Origin: Lachnospiraceae bacterium UBA3273
Lineage (GTDB): Bacteria; Bacillota; Clostridia; Lachnospirales; Lachnospiraceae
DNA: 64,000 nucleotides
Direction: 5' to 3'
Assembly (NCBI GenBank): GCA_002362385.1
Contig: DEUB01000068.1
Span: forward strand, 36,337-100,336
Part shown: positions 1 to 7,530 of the stretch, piece by piece
Layout: every line of letters starts with the position of its first letter
Position numbering within the stretch: the stretch's first letter is position 1
Notes under the pieces: generated by a model
Seen by the model: the letters and a program-made list of their open reading frames with translations, nothing else
What the model was told of the DNA's origin: nothing
Databases searched by the model: none
Program-made: the position numbers and the translations under genes

Positions 1-61
1 GTTCGGCTTTTCCAAACTGGGGGAGACGGACTCCTATACGGTATATAAGGCAGTCCCTTAA
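1..61 (+). CDS. 3' end of an upstream gene (partial)
   Basis: An open frame enters the window at base 2 and ends in TAA at 59-61, giving a tail of 19 residues ending SYTVYKAVP. Base use is like the coding DNA further in, and an AT-rich non-coding stretch follows directly. The tail is too short to assign a family. It could be the end of a surface-glycan or membrane protein, given the neighbourhood, but that is a guess. Confidence 0.45.
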   Translation, partial: FGFSKLGETDSYTVYKAVP

Positions 62-227
62 GTTGAAAATAAGAAAAGTCCTAATTGGGGTTTAATAAGT
101 AAACAAAGGGATTTTCTCAATCATAAAAGGGCTGTGACGCTAACGGTTATAGTCTTTTCAGAATATAAGGTTGTCAGCCGAAGCGGCGGCATATCGGCAG
201 TAAATTCATTTAAATTTTGGGAAATGA

Positions 228-258
228 TTGACTATTTTAAGAGATATGGTATTATACT
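228..258 (+). promoter_or_regulatory. Putative promoter of the type III toxin-antitoxin locus
   Basis: TTGACT at 228-233 is followed by overlapping -10 candidates: TATTAT at 250-255 (spacer 16) or TATACT at 253-258 (spacer 19). It lies just upstream of the structured RNA at 261-357, where a type III antitoxin promoter is expected. Confidence 0.5.
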
Positions 259-260
259 AC

Positions 261-357
261 TAGTGGTGAGTCCTACCGTAAAGTGGACTGCTAAAAGCGT
301 TAGCAACTCTAATGGAGTTACTACACAATGGCTATGTGGAAACGCATAGCCATTTTT
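261..357 (+). ncRNA. ToxI-like antitoxin RNA (type III toxin-antitoxin)
   Basis: A transcript of about 95 nt lies between the promoter and a terminator. At 265-299 it follows the pattern of the ToxI repeat of Pectobacterium, as I remember it: GGTGA (265-269), CTACC (273-277), AAGTG (281-285), then GCTA. GGT 265-267 can pair with ACC 275-277, and AGTCC 269-273 with GGACT 285-289. These pairings interleave, so the fold is an H-type pseudoknot, the active form of ToxI. Two small hairpins follow (GCTAA/TTAGC at 290-304 and AACTC/GAGTT at 305-319). Only one clear repeat is present, where the family usually has several. A truncated toxN follows at 371. Confidence 0.62.
328..357 (+). terminator. Rho-independent terminator between antitoxin RNA and toxin
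   Basis: ATGGCTATG (328-336) pairs perfectly with CATAGCCAT (345-353) across an 8-nt loop, and a T-run follows. A terminator between antitoxin RNA and toxin is the standard type III arrangement: it lets most transcripts stop as antitoxin and few read into the toxin. Confidence 0.85.
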
Positions 358-370
358 CACGAGGGAAAAT

Positions 371-565
371 ATGCAGACAGATTTTAAATTATACAAGGTG
401 GATATGAAATATATCCGTAATCTACATAATTTAGACGATAAAGTGCTTTCTGTTTCGCCACAGGCAGGAAAGGATAACAGGGTTTTCATAGGGATTGTTG
501 TTATTTGTGGCGTTCACAAATATTGTGAAAAATATAATTTGAAGATAAAGAGAGGCACAAACTGA
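371..565 (+). pseudogene. Truncated ToxN/AbiQ-family endoribonuclease toxin
   Basis: ToxN is the RNase of type III toxin-antitoxin systems and is held inactive by ToxI RNA. This 64-codon frame has the family N-terminus: YKVDMKYIRNLHNLDDKV near residues 8-25, then a PQ..KDNRVFIGIVV stretch leading to HKYC. Full-length family members are about 150-180 residues, so most of the barrel is missing. The last residues (CEKYNLKIK...) look more like a family C-terminal helix than the PLSSPK motif expected here, so an internal deletion joining the two ends is plausible. A GAGGG ribosome site sits five bases upstream of the ATG. The product is almost certainly not an active toxin. Family assignment is from memory of the consensus. 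Confidence 0.65.
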
Positions 566-821
566 ACCTTTCTTTGTCTGCATTACCACAATTCCAGTGA
601 CTCTTCCGCATCTATCCACATCTGCATATTACCGTCAAAATTATCTGTTCTCTTGTCAGTGATTTTCGAAAGCATTTCAATCAGTTTGCTAATTCCCATA
701 TGTTTTGTTATACTGTTCTATATGATTTTGTTTCCGTGAGGAATAATATTGGGAGCAAGAAAAAAAGAATATATGGAAATGATAAATATCAAGAAATGAA
801 AGGAATAAAGGAGATAAAAAC
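566..821. other. Intergenic DNA after toxN remnant
   Basis: AT-rich sequence with no convincing gene. A 38-codon minus-strand frame (583-699) has coding-like composition but no ribosome site, and may be a remnant. The right half carries a promoter candidate and the ribosome site AAGGAG just before the gene at 822. Confidence 0.5.
686..714 (+). promoter_or_regulatory. Putative promoter for rmlC
   Basis: TTGCTA at 686-691 and TATACT at 709-714 with a 17-bp spacer, about 108 bp before the rmlC start. It is the best sigma-A match in the gap. Confidence 0.45.
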
Positions 822-1385
822 ATGGGAAAGATAACAGTAGAAACATGTGAGATCGAGGGTTTGAAGGTCATTACGCCTACCGTATTTGGAGACGAGAGAG
901 GATACTTTATGGAGACCTACAACTATAACGACTTTAAGGAGGCGGGGATCGACGTGCAGTTTGTGCAGGACAACCAGTCCGCTTCTAAAAAAGGCGTTTT
1001 AAGAGGGCTTCATTTCCAGATCGATTTTCCTCAGGACAAGCTGGTAAGAGTGGTATCGGGAGAAGTGTTCGATGTTGCGGTGGATTTAAGAAAAGGCTCT
1101 GCCACTTATGGTAAATGGTTTGGGGTAAGGCTTTCTGCGGAAAACAAAAAGCAGTTTTTTATTCCGAAAAATTTTGCCCACGGATTTATCGTTCTGTCCG
1201 ATTATGCGGAGTTTGCATATAAATGTACGGACTTTTACCATCCCAATGATGAAGGCGGACTTTTATGGTCCGATCCGCAGATCGGCGTAAAGTGGCCTAT
1301 GCCTGAAGGCATGGGACCGGAGGATCTGATCATTTCCGATAAAGATACAAAATGGGGCGGCATTGACAGCTACCAGAGTAAATAG
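822..1385 (+). CDS. rfbC: dTDP-4-dehydrorhamnose 3,5-epimerase
   Basis: RmlC epimerises C3 and C5 of dTDP-4-keto-6-deoxyglucose on the way to dTDP-L-rhamnose, in the cytoplasm. The 187-residue length is normal for this cupin family. DERGYFMETY at about 24-33 and GVLRGLHFQ at about 58-66 are family signatures, and His64 is the expected catalytic base. AAGGAG about nine bases before the ATG supports this start. It is the first gene of the glycan locus and is separated from rmlB and rmlA by a GT2 gene and the opposite-strand ugd. No rmlD follows, so the last reductase must lie elsewhere. Confidence 0.95.
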   Translation: MGKITVETCEIEGLKVITPTVFGDERGYFMETYNYNDFKEAGIDVQFVQDNQSASKKGVLRGLHFQIDFPQDKLVRVVSGEVFDVAVDLRKGSATYGKWFGVRLSAENKKQFFIPKNFAHGFIVLSDYAEFAYKCTDFYHPNDEGGLLWSDPQIGVKWPMPEGMGPEDLIISDKDTKWGGIDSYQSK

Positions 1386-1419
1386 GGCAACGAAGAATAA
1401 ATAGATCAGTGGGGAAGCT

Positions 1420-3600
1420 ATGGGTAATCCGATAAAGAAGGCTGTATTCGATTATCAACTGCATAAATGTGAGAAGGACTATGAAGCAGGAAAAGAATAT
1501 TTAAGCGATCCTTACAGGCGGTGGATCGAGGAAAATGAAGCCGGTTTTGAAAAATTCCGTAAGGGAGCGAAAGATAATGAGGAAGCAGGTCTTTACGGGA
1601 CGGAAAAGGCAGCAGTTACGTACCTTTCCGTGGAAGCATTTAATGCCGCCATAAGGAATGAAAGCCTTTTGCCGGACGAAGGCTGGCTTTGCATAGCCGA
1701 TTCCGAAGGAGAAACGTCCCCTTATCTTGCCGGAATGCTTTTGGAATGTCTTTTGGAAAACCCGAAATCCGGTCTGGTCTATGGGGACGAAGATATGTAT
1801 GACCCTGCTTTGTGCAGAGAGGATGTTCAAAACGGCAAAAGCGAGGTTCGGATTCCTATAGAACCTGCTACCCGCTACGGGCCGTGGTTTAAGCCGGATG
1901 AAAGCCCGGAAACCTTGTTATCTTACTTTTATTACGGAAGCGTTGTTTTGTTAAAGGCCGATATCGTGAGGGAAGCGTTACCCGGCTTTTTGCCTGCGTA
2001 TACTTTGGAAGAATGTACGGACAGGCAGTATTTTTATGATTTTATTTTGTATTATTCGGATTTTCTGAAAGGGCGGGAAATGGAAATAACCCATATTCCC
2101 CGGATCATTTTCCACGGAAGGGGTTCCCGGCGGGAAAAGGAAAGCCTGAAAAAGCCGGAACCTGTTAATGAAAATGCCTATTGGGGCTATGAGCCGGAAT
2201 ATGATGCCTGCAAGAGGTCGGCATTAAAGAGACGAGGGCTGACAGGCCAAATGAAGCATTACAGCCACTGTGGAAAACAGTACTCGGCGCCTGTTTATAA
2301 GGTGTCCGAAAATTTTCCTGAAAAAGAGATGACGCTTATTTCCGTTATCATCCCCTCCAAGGATAATGTGGAGATGCTGAAGCTTTGTATTGACAGCATA
2401 CGGGGAAAAAGCAGGTATCCCTCTTATGAAATCATTGTTGTGGATAACGGGAGCAGTGAGGAAAACAGAAGACGGCTTAAGCAGATGGCCTCCGAAATGG
2501 GATTTTCCTATCTGTATGAGCCTATGGAATTTCATTTTTCTAAAATGTGCAATCTGGGTGCAAAAGCCGCAAGGGGCGAGTATTTCCTGTTTTTAAACGA
2601 CGACATGGAAGCGGTATCCGAAGACTTCATGGAGGTTTTAGCCGGACAGGCGTCATGCAGCCGGGTGGGCGCCGTAGGGGCAAAGCTCTTGTATCCCGGT
2701 TCGGACCTTATACAGCATGCGGGGATCTCCAATATTGCGGTAGGTCCCGTCCATAAGCTGCAAAAGGCCCATGACGGGGAACGGGACTACTATTACGGGA
2801 AAAATACCCTTCCTATGAATGTCATAGGCGTTACGGCTGCCTGTCTTATGGTAAAAAAGGAAAGATTTTATGAAGCCGGGGAGTTTCCCTTAGAGGCGGC
2901 GGTTTCCTACAACGATGTGGAGCTTTGCTTTTCCTTAGAGGAGCGGGGGTATAGAAGTGTGGTCAGAAATGACGTGGTATTGTACCACCATGAATCGGTC
3001 AGCCGGGGAGACGACCGGATGGATGATGAGAAGTGGGACCGGCTCTTAAAAGAAAAGGACGGCGTTTATAAGAGACATCCCCTTTATGGAAAGCGGGATC
3101 CTTACTATAATCAGAACCTCACTGGGTTTAAACCCCAATATTTCTGCAGTTTCCTTTATCCCTATGAGCGCAGGGACTGCTTTAGTAAGGTTTCGAATTT
3201 TAAAAAGAAGATCAGGGAAGAATGGCATAATAACTGTCTGACGGTTACCGTAGAGCATGTGGAGCTCCGGCGCAGGCTCTGGCTTAATGAAAAGGATGAC
3301 TGCTATCAGATAGAGGGGTGGGCGTATGTTCTGAATATGAATAACGCCCGTTATAAAAAGCATCTGCTTTTGACGGATGAAGGGGGAACGGTTTACGAGG
3401 CGGCTTTATGGGAACGGTTTCGGCCGGATGTGATTGAAATTCTGTCGGAACAGGAAAATATCGACCTTTCGGGATTTTGCGCAAGGATTCCCAAAGAAAG
3501 CCTGAAACCGGGAAAGTACCGTATTTCTATGCTGTACGAGGACAGATGTTCCAGACAAAAGCTTTATAAGGAATGCGAAGAAATGCTGTGCGTCAAATAG
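1420..3600 (+). CDS. Two-domain GT2 glycosyltransferase with degenerate first domain
   Basis: Probable cytoplasmic sugar transferase for surface glycan. The second GT2 domain (about residues 300-550) is complete, with a VIIPSKDN start, VVDNGSS, and LNDDME as its DXD-type metal site. The N-terminal 290 residues align in outline with the second half of a first GT2 domain (VYGDEDMYD, then WFKPDESPETLL), but the nucleotide-binding start is missing and the usual DHDD is replaced by ADSEGE. About 90 C-terminal residues form an extra domain after the GT fold. The protein resembles the full double-GT2 enzyme at 8814. I infer that only the second domain is catalytic. It follows rmlC after a short gap, so rhamnose is a likely donor or acceptor, though this is not shown. 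Confidence 0.85.
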   Translation: MGNPIKKAVFDYQLHKCEKDYEAGKEYLSDPYRRWIEENEAGFEKFRKGAKDNEEAGLYGTEKAAVTYLSVEAFNAAIRNESLLPDEGWLCIADSEGETSPYLAGMLLECLLENPKSGLVYGDEDMYDPALCREDVQNGKSEVRIPIEPATRYGPWFKPDESPETLLSYFYYGSVVLLKADIVREALPGFLPAYTLEECTDRQYFYDFILYYSDFLKGREMEITHIPRIIFHGRGSRREKESLKKPEPVNENAYWGYEPEYDACKRSALKRRGLTGQMKHYSHCGKQYSAPVYKVSENFPEKEMTLISVIIPSKDNVEMLKLCIDSIRGKSRYPSYEIIVVDNGSSEENRRRLKQMASEMGFSYLYEPMEFHFSKMCNLGAKAARGEYFLFLNDDMEAVSEDFMEVLAGQASCSRVGAVGAKLLYPGSDLIQHAGISNIAVGPVHKLQKAHDGERDYYYGKNTLPMNVIGVTAACLMVKKERFYEAGEFPLEAAVSYNDVELCFSLEERGYRSVVRNDVVLYHHESVSRGDDRMDDEKWDRLLKEKDGVYKRHPLYGKRDPYYNQNLTGFKPQYFCSFLYPYERRDCFSKVSNFKKKIREEWHNNCLTVTVEHVELRRRLWLNEKDDCYQIEGWAYVLNMNNARYKKHLLLTDEGGTVYEAALWERFRPDVIEILSEQENIDLSGFCARIPKESLKPGKYRISMLYEDRCSRQKLYKECEEMLCVK

Positions 3601-3615
3601 GATGGCAAGCAGATT

Positions 3616-3663
3616 AAAAATAGTGCCGCAAATGAACTTCGGTTCAGCTGCGGCACTATTTTG
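3616..3663. terminator. Bidirectional terminator between convergent genes
   Basis: An AAATAGTGCCGCA-type arm (3616-3630) pairs with TGCGGCACTATTTT (3649-3662). It has T-runs in both directions and sits between the GT2 gene ending at 3600 and the opposing ugd ending at 3687. Confidence 0.85.
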
Positions 3664-3686
3664 TGTTTTAGGATTATTTACTAAAA

Positions 3687-5021
3687 TTATTGTGGCTTTC
3701 CCACTCCAATCTGATAATATTCAAATCCCTGTTTTTTTAACTCCCTGGCATCATATTGGTTTCTGCCGTCAAAAATAATGGGGTTCTTTAAACGCTTCTT
3801 GATCTCATCCATATCAGGAGAACGGAATTCCTTCCATTCCGTAACCAAGATCATGGCATCCGCATCATTTAACGCGGTATATTTGCTGGTAACATATGTA
3901 ACCTTGTCATTGTCTTTTAAATAACAGGTCTGGGCTTCTTTTACCGCTTTGGGATCGTATGCGGTCACGGTTGCCCCTCTTTCGGTCAGTTCCTTGATAA
4001 TGGTAATGGAAGCGGCCTGTCTCATATCGTCGGTATCCGGCTTAAAGGCCAGTCCCCATACGGCAAAATTGCAACCTGTTAAATCTTTACCGAAACGTTC
4101 TGTTACTTTGCGGGGAATGACCAGCTTCTGGTTGGCATTTACTGTCTCCACCGCTTCTAAAATATGGGGAGTATGACCGTATTGCTCACTGGTCTTTATT
4201 AAAGCCTGCACGTCTTTGGGGAAACAGCTTCCGCCATATCCGCAGCCTGCATAAATAAATGAATAGCCGATCCGTTTGTCGGAACCGATGCCCCGGCGGA
4301 CCTTATTAACGTCAGCGCCTACTTTTTCACAGATGTTGCTGATCTCGTTCATAAAGCTGATCTTGGTCGCCAGCATGGCATTGGCGGTATACTTGGTCAT
4401 TTCTGCGCTGGCGATATCCATGCGGATGAAATTTTCCGTATTGATGATATAGGGCTTGTAAAGCTGCTCCATAACTGCGAAGGCCTCGTCATTGTCGGCG
4501 CCGATTACAATACGGTCGGGGCGCATACAGTCGCCTACGGCAGTGCCTTCCTTTAAAAATTCCGGATTGGAGATCACATCAAAGGTCAGGCTGCTGACCC
4601 GTTTATCCAGTTCCTTCTGGATCGCCGCCCTGACTTTACCTGCGGTGCCTACCGGAACCGTAGATTTATCGATAACATACATATGGTGCTTCATGTTTGC
4701 CCCGATCTGTCCCGCAACCTCCAATACATAATGTAAATCTGCGCTGCCATCCTCGCCCATGGGAGTCCCTACGGCAATAAAGCAGATGTTAGCATGCTCT
4801 AAGGCTTCGGCAATATCGGTTGTAAATCTCAAATGTCCCAGCTCGTAGTTGGATTTTACCATATCCTCCAGCCCCGGCTCGTAAATAGGGATAATGCCCT
4901 CTTTTAAATTTTGGATCTTGGATGTGTCCACATCCACGCACCAGACATCGTTTCCCATATCCGAAAAGCATGTTCCTGTAACGAGTCCCACATATCCGGT
5001 TCCAATAACAGCAATTTTCAT
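3687..5021 (-). CDS. ugd: UDP-glucose 6-dehydrogenase
   Basis: Oxidises UDP-glucose to UDP-glucuronate with two NAD, supplying an acidic sugar for capsule or teichuronic-type glycan. The 444-residue length is normal. GTGYVGLVTG at 7-16 is the NAD-binding Rossmann loop, and YGGSCFPKD places the catalytic cysteine at 266. Purine-rich AGGAAAGAGAG lies before the ATG. It is read opposite to the rest of the glycan genes, so it has its own control. UDP-ManNAc dehydrogenase relatives share the fold, but the pattern fits Ugd/TuaD best. Confidence 0.93.
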   Translation of the reverse strand: MKIAVIGTGYVGLVTGTCFSDMGNDVWCVDVDTSKIQNLKEGIIPIYEPGLEDMVKSNYELGHLRFTTDIAEALEHANICFIAVGTPMGEDGSADLHYVLEVAGQIGANMKHHMYVIDKSTVPVGTAGKVRAAIQKELDKRVSSLTFDVISNPEFLKEGTAVGDCMRPDRIVIGADNDEAFAVMEQLYKPYIINTENFIRMDIASAEMTKYTANAMLATKISFMNEISNICEKVGADVNKVRRGIGSDKRIGYSFIYAGCGYGGSCFPKDVQALIKTSEQYGHTPHILEAVETVNANQKLVIPRKVTERFGKDLTGCNFAVWGLAFKPDTDDMRQAASITIIKELTERGATVTAYDPKAVKEAQTCYLKDNDKVTYVTSKYTALNDADAMILVTEWKEFRSPDMDEIKKRLKNPIIFDGRNQYDARELKKQGFEYYQIGVGKPQ

Positions 5022-5158
5022 CTCTTATGTCTCTCTTTCCTTTTATTCCTGCCACGTCAGATATCCCTGCCGCTTGAAACGGGGGATCTGCCTGCCAGAC
5101 ACGATTTTATTTTATCAGTTGTAATCGGAGATGACAAGGGATAGCAGCAATAAAATCC

Positions 5159-5344
5159 TTATATTTTCCCTTCCGTTTTTAAGCGTGTGATATAAAAAAA
5201 CCTTTCATCTTCGCTTAGATTTGTAAACTGAATAAAAGAAATGGGGAGTTCCTTTAAGGTAAGACCGCATTTGGGACATTTCTTTTTGTGACCGTTGAGC
5301 ATATGCACATGGTCGCATTTTTTGCAGTAGTGAATATATAACAT
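5159..5344 (-). CDS. Small zinc-ribbon protein
   Basis: A 61-residue protein with two CxxC knuckles (CKKC at about 8-11 and CPKC at about 24-27), which should bind one zinc. The remaining 30 residues are mixed polar and aromatic. GAAAGG lies upstream of the ATG at a usable distance. It sits beside ugd on the same strand with a 137-base gap and is divergent from rmlB. I recognise no specific family; it may be a conserved hypothetical clostridial protein. The function is unknown. Confidence 0.6.
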   Translation of the reverse strand: MLYIHYCKKCDHVHMLNGHKKKCPKCGLTLKELPISFIQFTNLSEDERFFYITRLKTEGKI

Positions 5345-5564
5345 GTGTTTTTTGACCTTTCTTTTGAATCTTCGAGTTTATTCTCTCAAATTTTATATAG
5401 TACTGTAAATGAAATTTTCACATATTTGTAAAAAAACGTCAATATCTATATGAAATAAATTCATCGCGGAATTTCGACAAAAAATTCTTAGTGCATTTTC
5501 AGTACAAATGGGTTACAATAAAAAGAGCGTCTAAAAATATTGATCATTCAGGAGGACATGGAGA

Positions 5565-6641
5565 ATGAAAACTTATTTGGTAACAGGCGGCGCCGGCTTT
5601 ATCGGTTCCAATTACATTCACTATATGTTTAAAAAGTACGGTAACGATATCCGCATCATCAATGTGGACGCATTGACCTATGCGGGAAATCTTGAAAATT
5701 TGAAAAGCGTCGAGGAAAGAGATAACTATACTTTTGTGAAGGCTGACATCTGCGACAAGGATGCCATAAACAGGATATTTACAGAAAATGATATTGACAG
5801 GGTGGTGCATTTTGCGGCGGAAAGCCATGTGGACAGAAGCATCCGCAACCCCGAGGTGTTTATAAAGACCAACGTGTTAGGAACCGCGGTTATGCTAAAC
5901 TGTGCCAAAGCGGCATGGGAGCTTCCCGACGGAACCTTTAAAGAAGGGAAGAAATTCCTTCACGTATCCACCGATGAGGTATACGGTTCTTTAGATGAGG
6001 ACGGGGGCTATTTTTATGAGACGACCCCTTATGCGCCCCACAGTCCCTATTCTGCGTCCAAAGCCAGCTCGGACATGCTGGTAAAAGCCTATATGGACAC
6101 TTATCATTTCCCGGCTAATATTACAAACTGTTCCAACAATTACGGACCCTTCCAGTTCCCGGAGAAGCTGATTCCCCTGATCATCAACAATGCGCTGCAG
6201 GGCAAAAAGCTTCCTGTATACGGGGACGGAAAAAATGTCCGCGACTGGCTCTACGTGGAAGATCACGCAAAGGCCATCGACATGGTGCAGGAGCAGGGCA
6301 GATTATTCGAGACCTACAATATAGGCGGGCATAATGAAAAGCAGAATATTGAGATCATCAATATCATCATCGAAACCCTGCAGGAGATGCTTTCCGATTC
6401 CGATCCCAGAAAAGCCCTTGTGAGCAAGGACCTGATCACTTATGTTGAGGATCGGAAGGGACATGACAGAAGGTATGCCATTGCGCCCGACAAGATCAAA
6501 GCGGAAGTGGGCTGGGAGCCTGAGACCATGTTTAAAGAGGGTATCAAAAAGACGATCCAGTGGTTCTTCGAGCATGAAGAGTGGATGAAAAACGTCACAA
6601 GCGGCGATTATCAGAAATATTACGACGAGATGTACAAATAA
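5565..6641 (+). CDS. rfbB: dTDP-glucose 4,6-dehydratase
   Basis: RmlB converts dTDP-glucose to dTDP-4-keto-6-deoxyglucose using bound NAD. The 358-residue length fits the family. GGAGFIGSNY at 8-17 is the NAD site, FAAESHVDRS is a family signature, and YSASKASSDM at about 163 carries the Tyr-x3-Lys pair. AGGAGG lies nine bases before the ATG. The 220-bp AT-rich gap upstream separates it from the divergent zinc-ribbon gene and should hold the operon promoter; TACAAT at 5514-5519 is a possible -10 without a good -35. rfbA follows after ten bases. Confidence 0.96.
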   Translation: MKTYLVTGGAGFIGSNYIHYMFKKYGNDIRIINVDALTYAGNLENLKSVEERDNYTFVKADICDKDAINRIFTENDIDRVVHFAAESHVDRSIRNPEVFIKTNVLGTAVMLNCAKAAWELPDGTFKEGKKFLHVSTDEVYGSLDEDGGYFYETTPYAPHSPYSASKASSDMLVKAYMDTYHFPANITNCSNNYGPFQFPEKLIPLIINNALQGKKLPVYGDGKNVRDWLYVEDHAKAIDMVQEQGRLFETYNIGGHNEKQNIEIINIIIETLQEMLSDSDPRKALVSKDLITYVEDRKGHDRRYAIAPDKIKAEVGWEPETMFKEGIKKTIQWFFEHEEWMKNVTSGDYQKYYDEMYK

Positions 6642-6651
6642 GGAGCAGAAT

Positions 6652-7530
6652 ATGAAAGGTATTATTTTGGCGGGAGGAAGCGGAACAAGGCTTTATCCCC
6701 TGACAAAAGCAATTTCCAAACAGATCATGCCGGTGTATGACAAGCCCATGATCTATTATCCCTTATCTACATTAATGCTTGCGGGCATCAGGGAAGTGCT
6801 GATTATTTCCACGCCCAGGGACATTAAGGTATTTGAGGAGCTGTTCGGAACGGGTAAACAGCTTGGCATGAGTTTTTCCTATGCCGTCCAGGAGACGCCC
6901 AGGGGGCTGGCGGACGCTTTTATCATCGGTGCGGATTTTATCGGCAGCAATGCCGTGGCCCTTGTTTTGGGAGACAATATCTTTTACGGACAGAGCTTTT
7001 CGCAGGTCTTACGCAGGACTGCGGAACGCATTGAGACAGAAAAGGGAGCGACGATCTTCGGATATTACGTCAGGGATCCCAGGGAGTACGGCGTTGTGGA
7101 ATTTGACGAAGAGGGCAGGGCTTTGTCCATAGAGGAGAAGCCTGAGAACCCCAAGAGCAACTATGCGGTGCCGGGATTATATTTTTATGACAACGATGTA
7201 GTGGAGATCGCGGCAAATGTAAAGCCTTCTGCGAGAGGGGAAATTGAGATCACAAGCATCAACAATGAATATCTGACAAGGGGGACCCTTCAGGTGGAAA
7301 CACTTGGAAGAGGTTTTGCGTGGCTGGATACGGGAAACCATGATTCCCTTTTAGACGCATCGGATTTTGTGGCGGCATTCCAGAAACGGCAGGGACTGTA
7401 TATTTCCTGTATTGAAGAGATCGCGTACAAAAGAGGTTTTATTGACAAGGCCCAGCTTTTAAAACTGGCAGAGCCTTTGATGAAGACCAATTACGGTAAA
7501 TATCTGGTAGAGGTAGCAAATGGACTCTAG
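6652..7530 (+). CDS. rfbA: Glucose-1-phosphate thymidylyltransferase
   Basis: RmlA joins dTTP and glucose-1-phosphate to give dTDP-glucose, the entry step of rhamnose synthesis. The 292-residue length is typical. GGSGTRLYPLTKAISKQIMP near residues 8-27 is the nucleotide-binding signature, and LGDNIFYG carries the metal aspartate. AAGGAG sits just upstream. The stop overlaps the next gene by 11 bases, so translation is probably coupled to the GH25 gene. The phosphoglucomutase at 10983 supplies its substrate. Confidence 0.96.
   Translation: MKGIILAGGSGTRLYPLTKAISKQIMPVYDKPMIYYPLSTLMLAGIREVLIISTPRDIKVFEELFGTGKQLGMSFSYAVQETPRGLADAFIIGADFIGSNAVALVLGDNIFYGQSFSQVLRRTAERIETEKGATIFGYYVRDPREYGVVEFDEEGRALSIEEKPENPKSNYAVPGLYFYDNDVVEIAANVKPSARGEIEITSINNEYLTRGTLQVETLGRGFAWLDTGNHDSLLDASDFVAAFQKRQGLYISCIEEIAYKRGFIDKAQLLKLAEPLMKTNYGKYLVEVANGL

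Noticed and set aside
583..699. 38-codon minus-strand frame with coding-like residues
   Set aside because: No ribosome site, an in-frame stop just upstream and no recognised family; it is likely a remnant of a lost gene.
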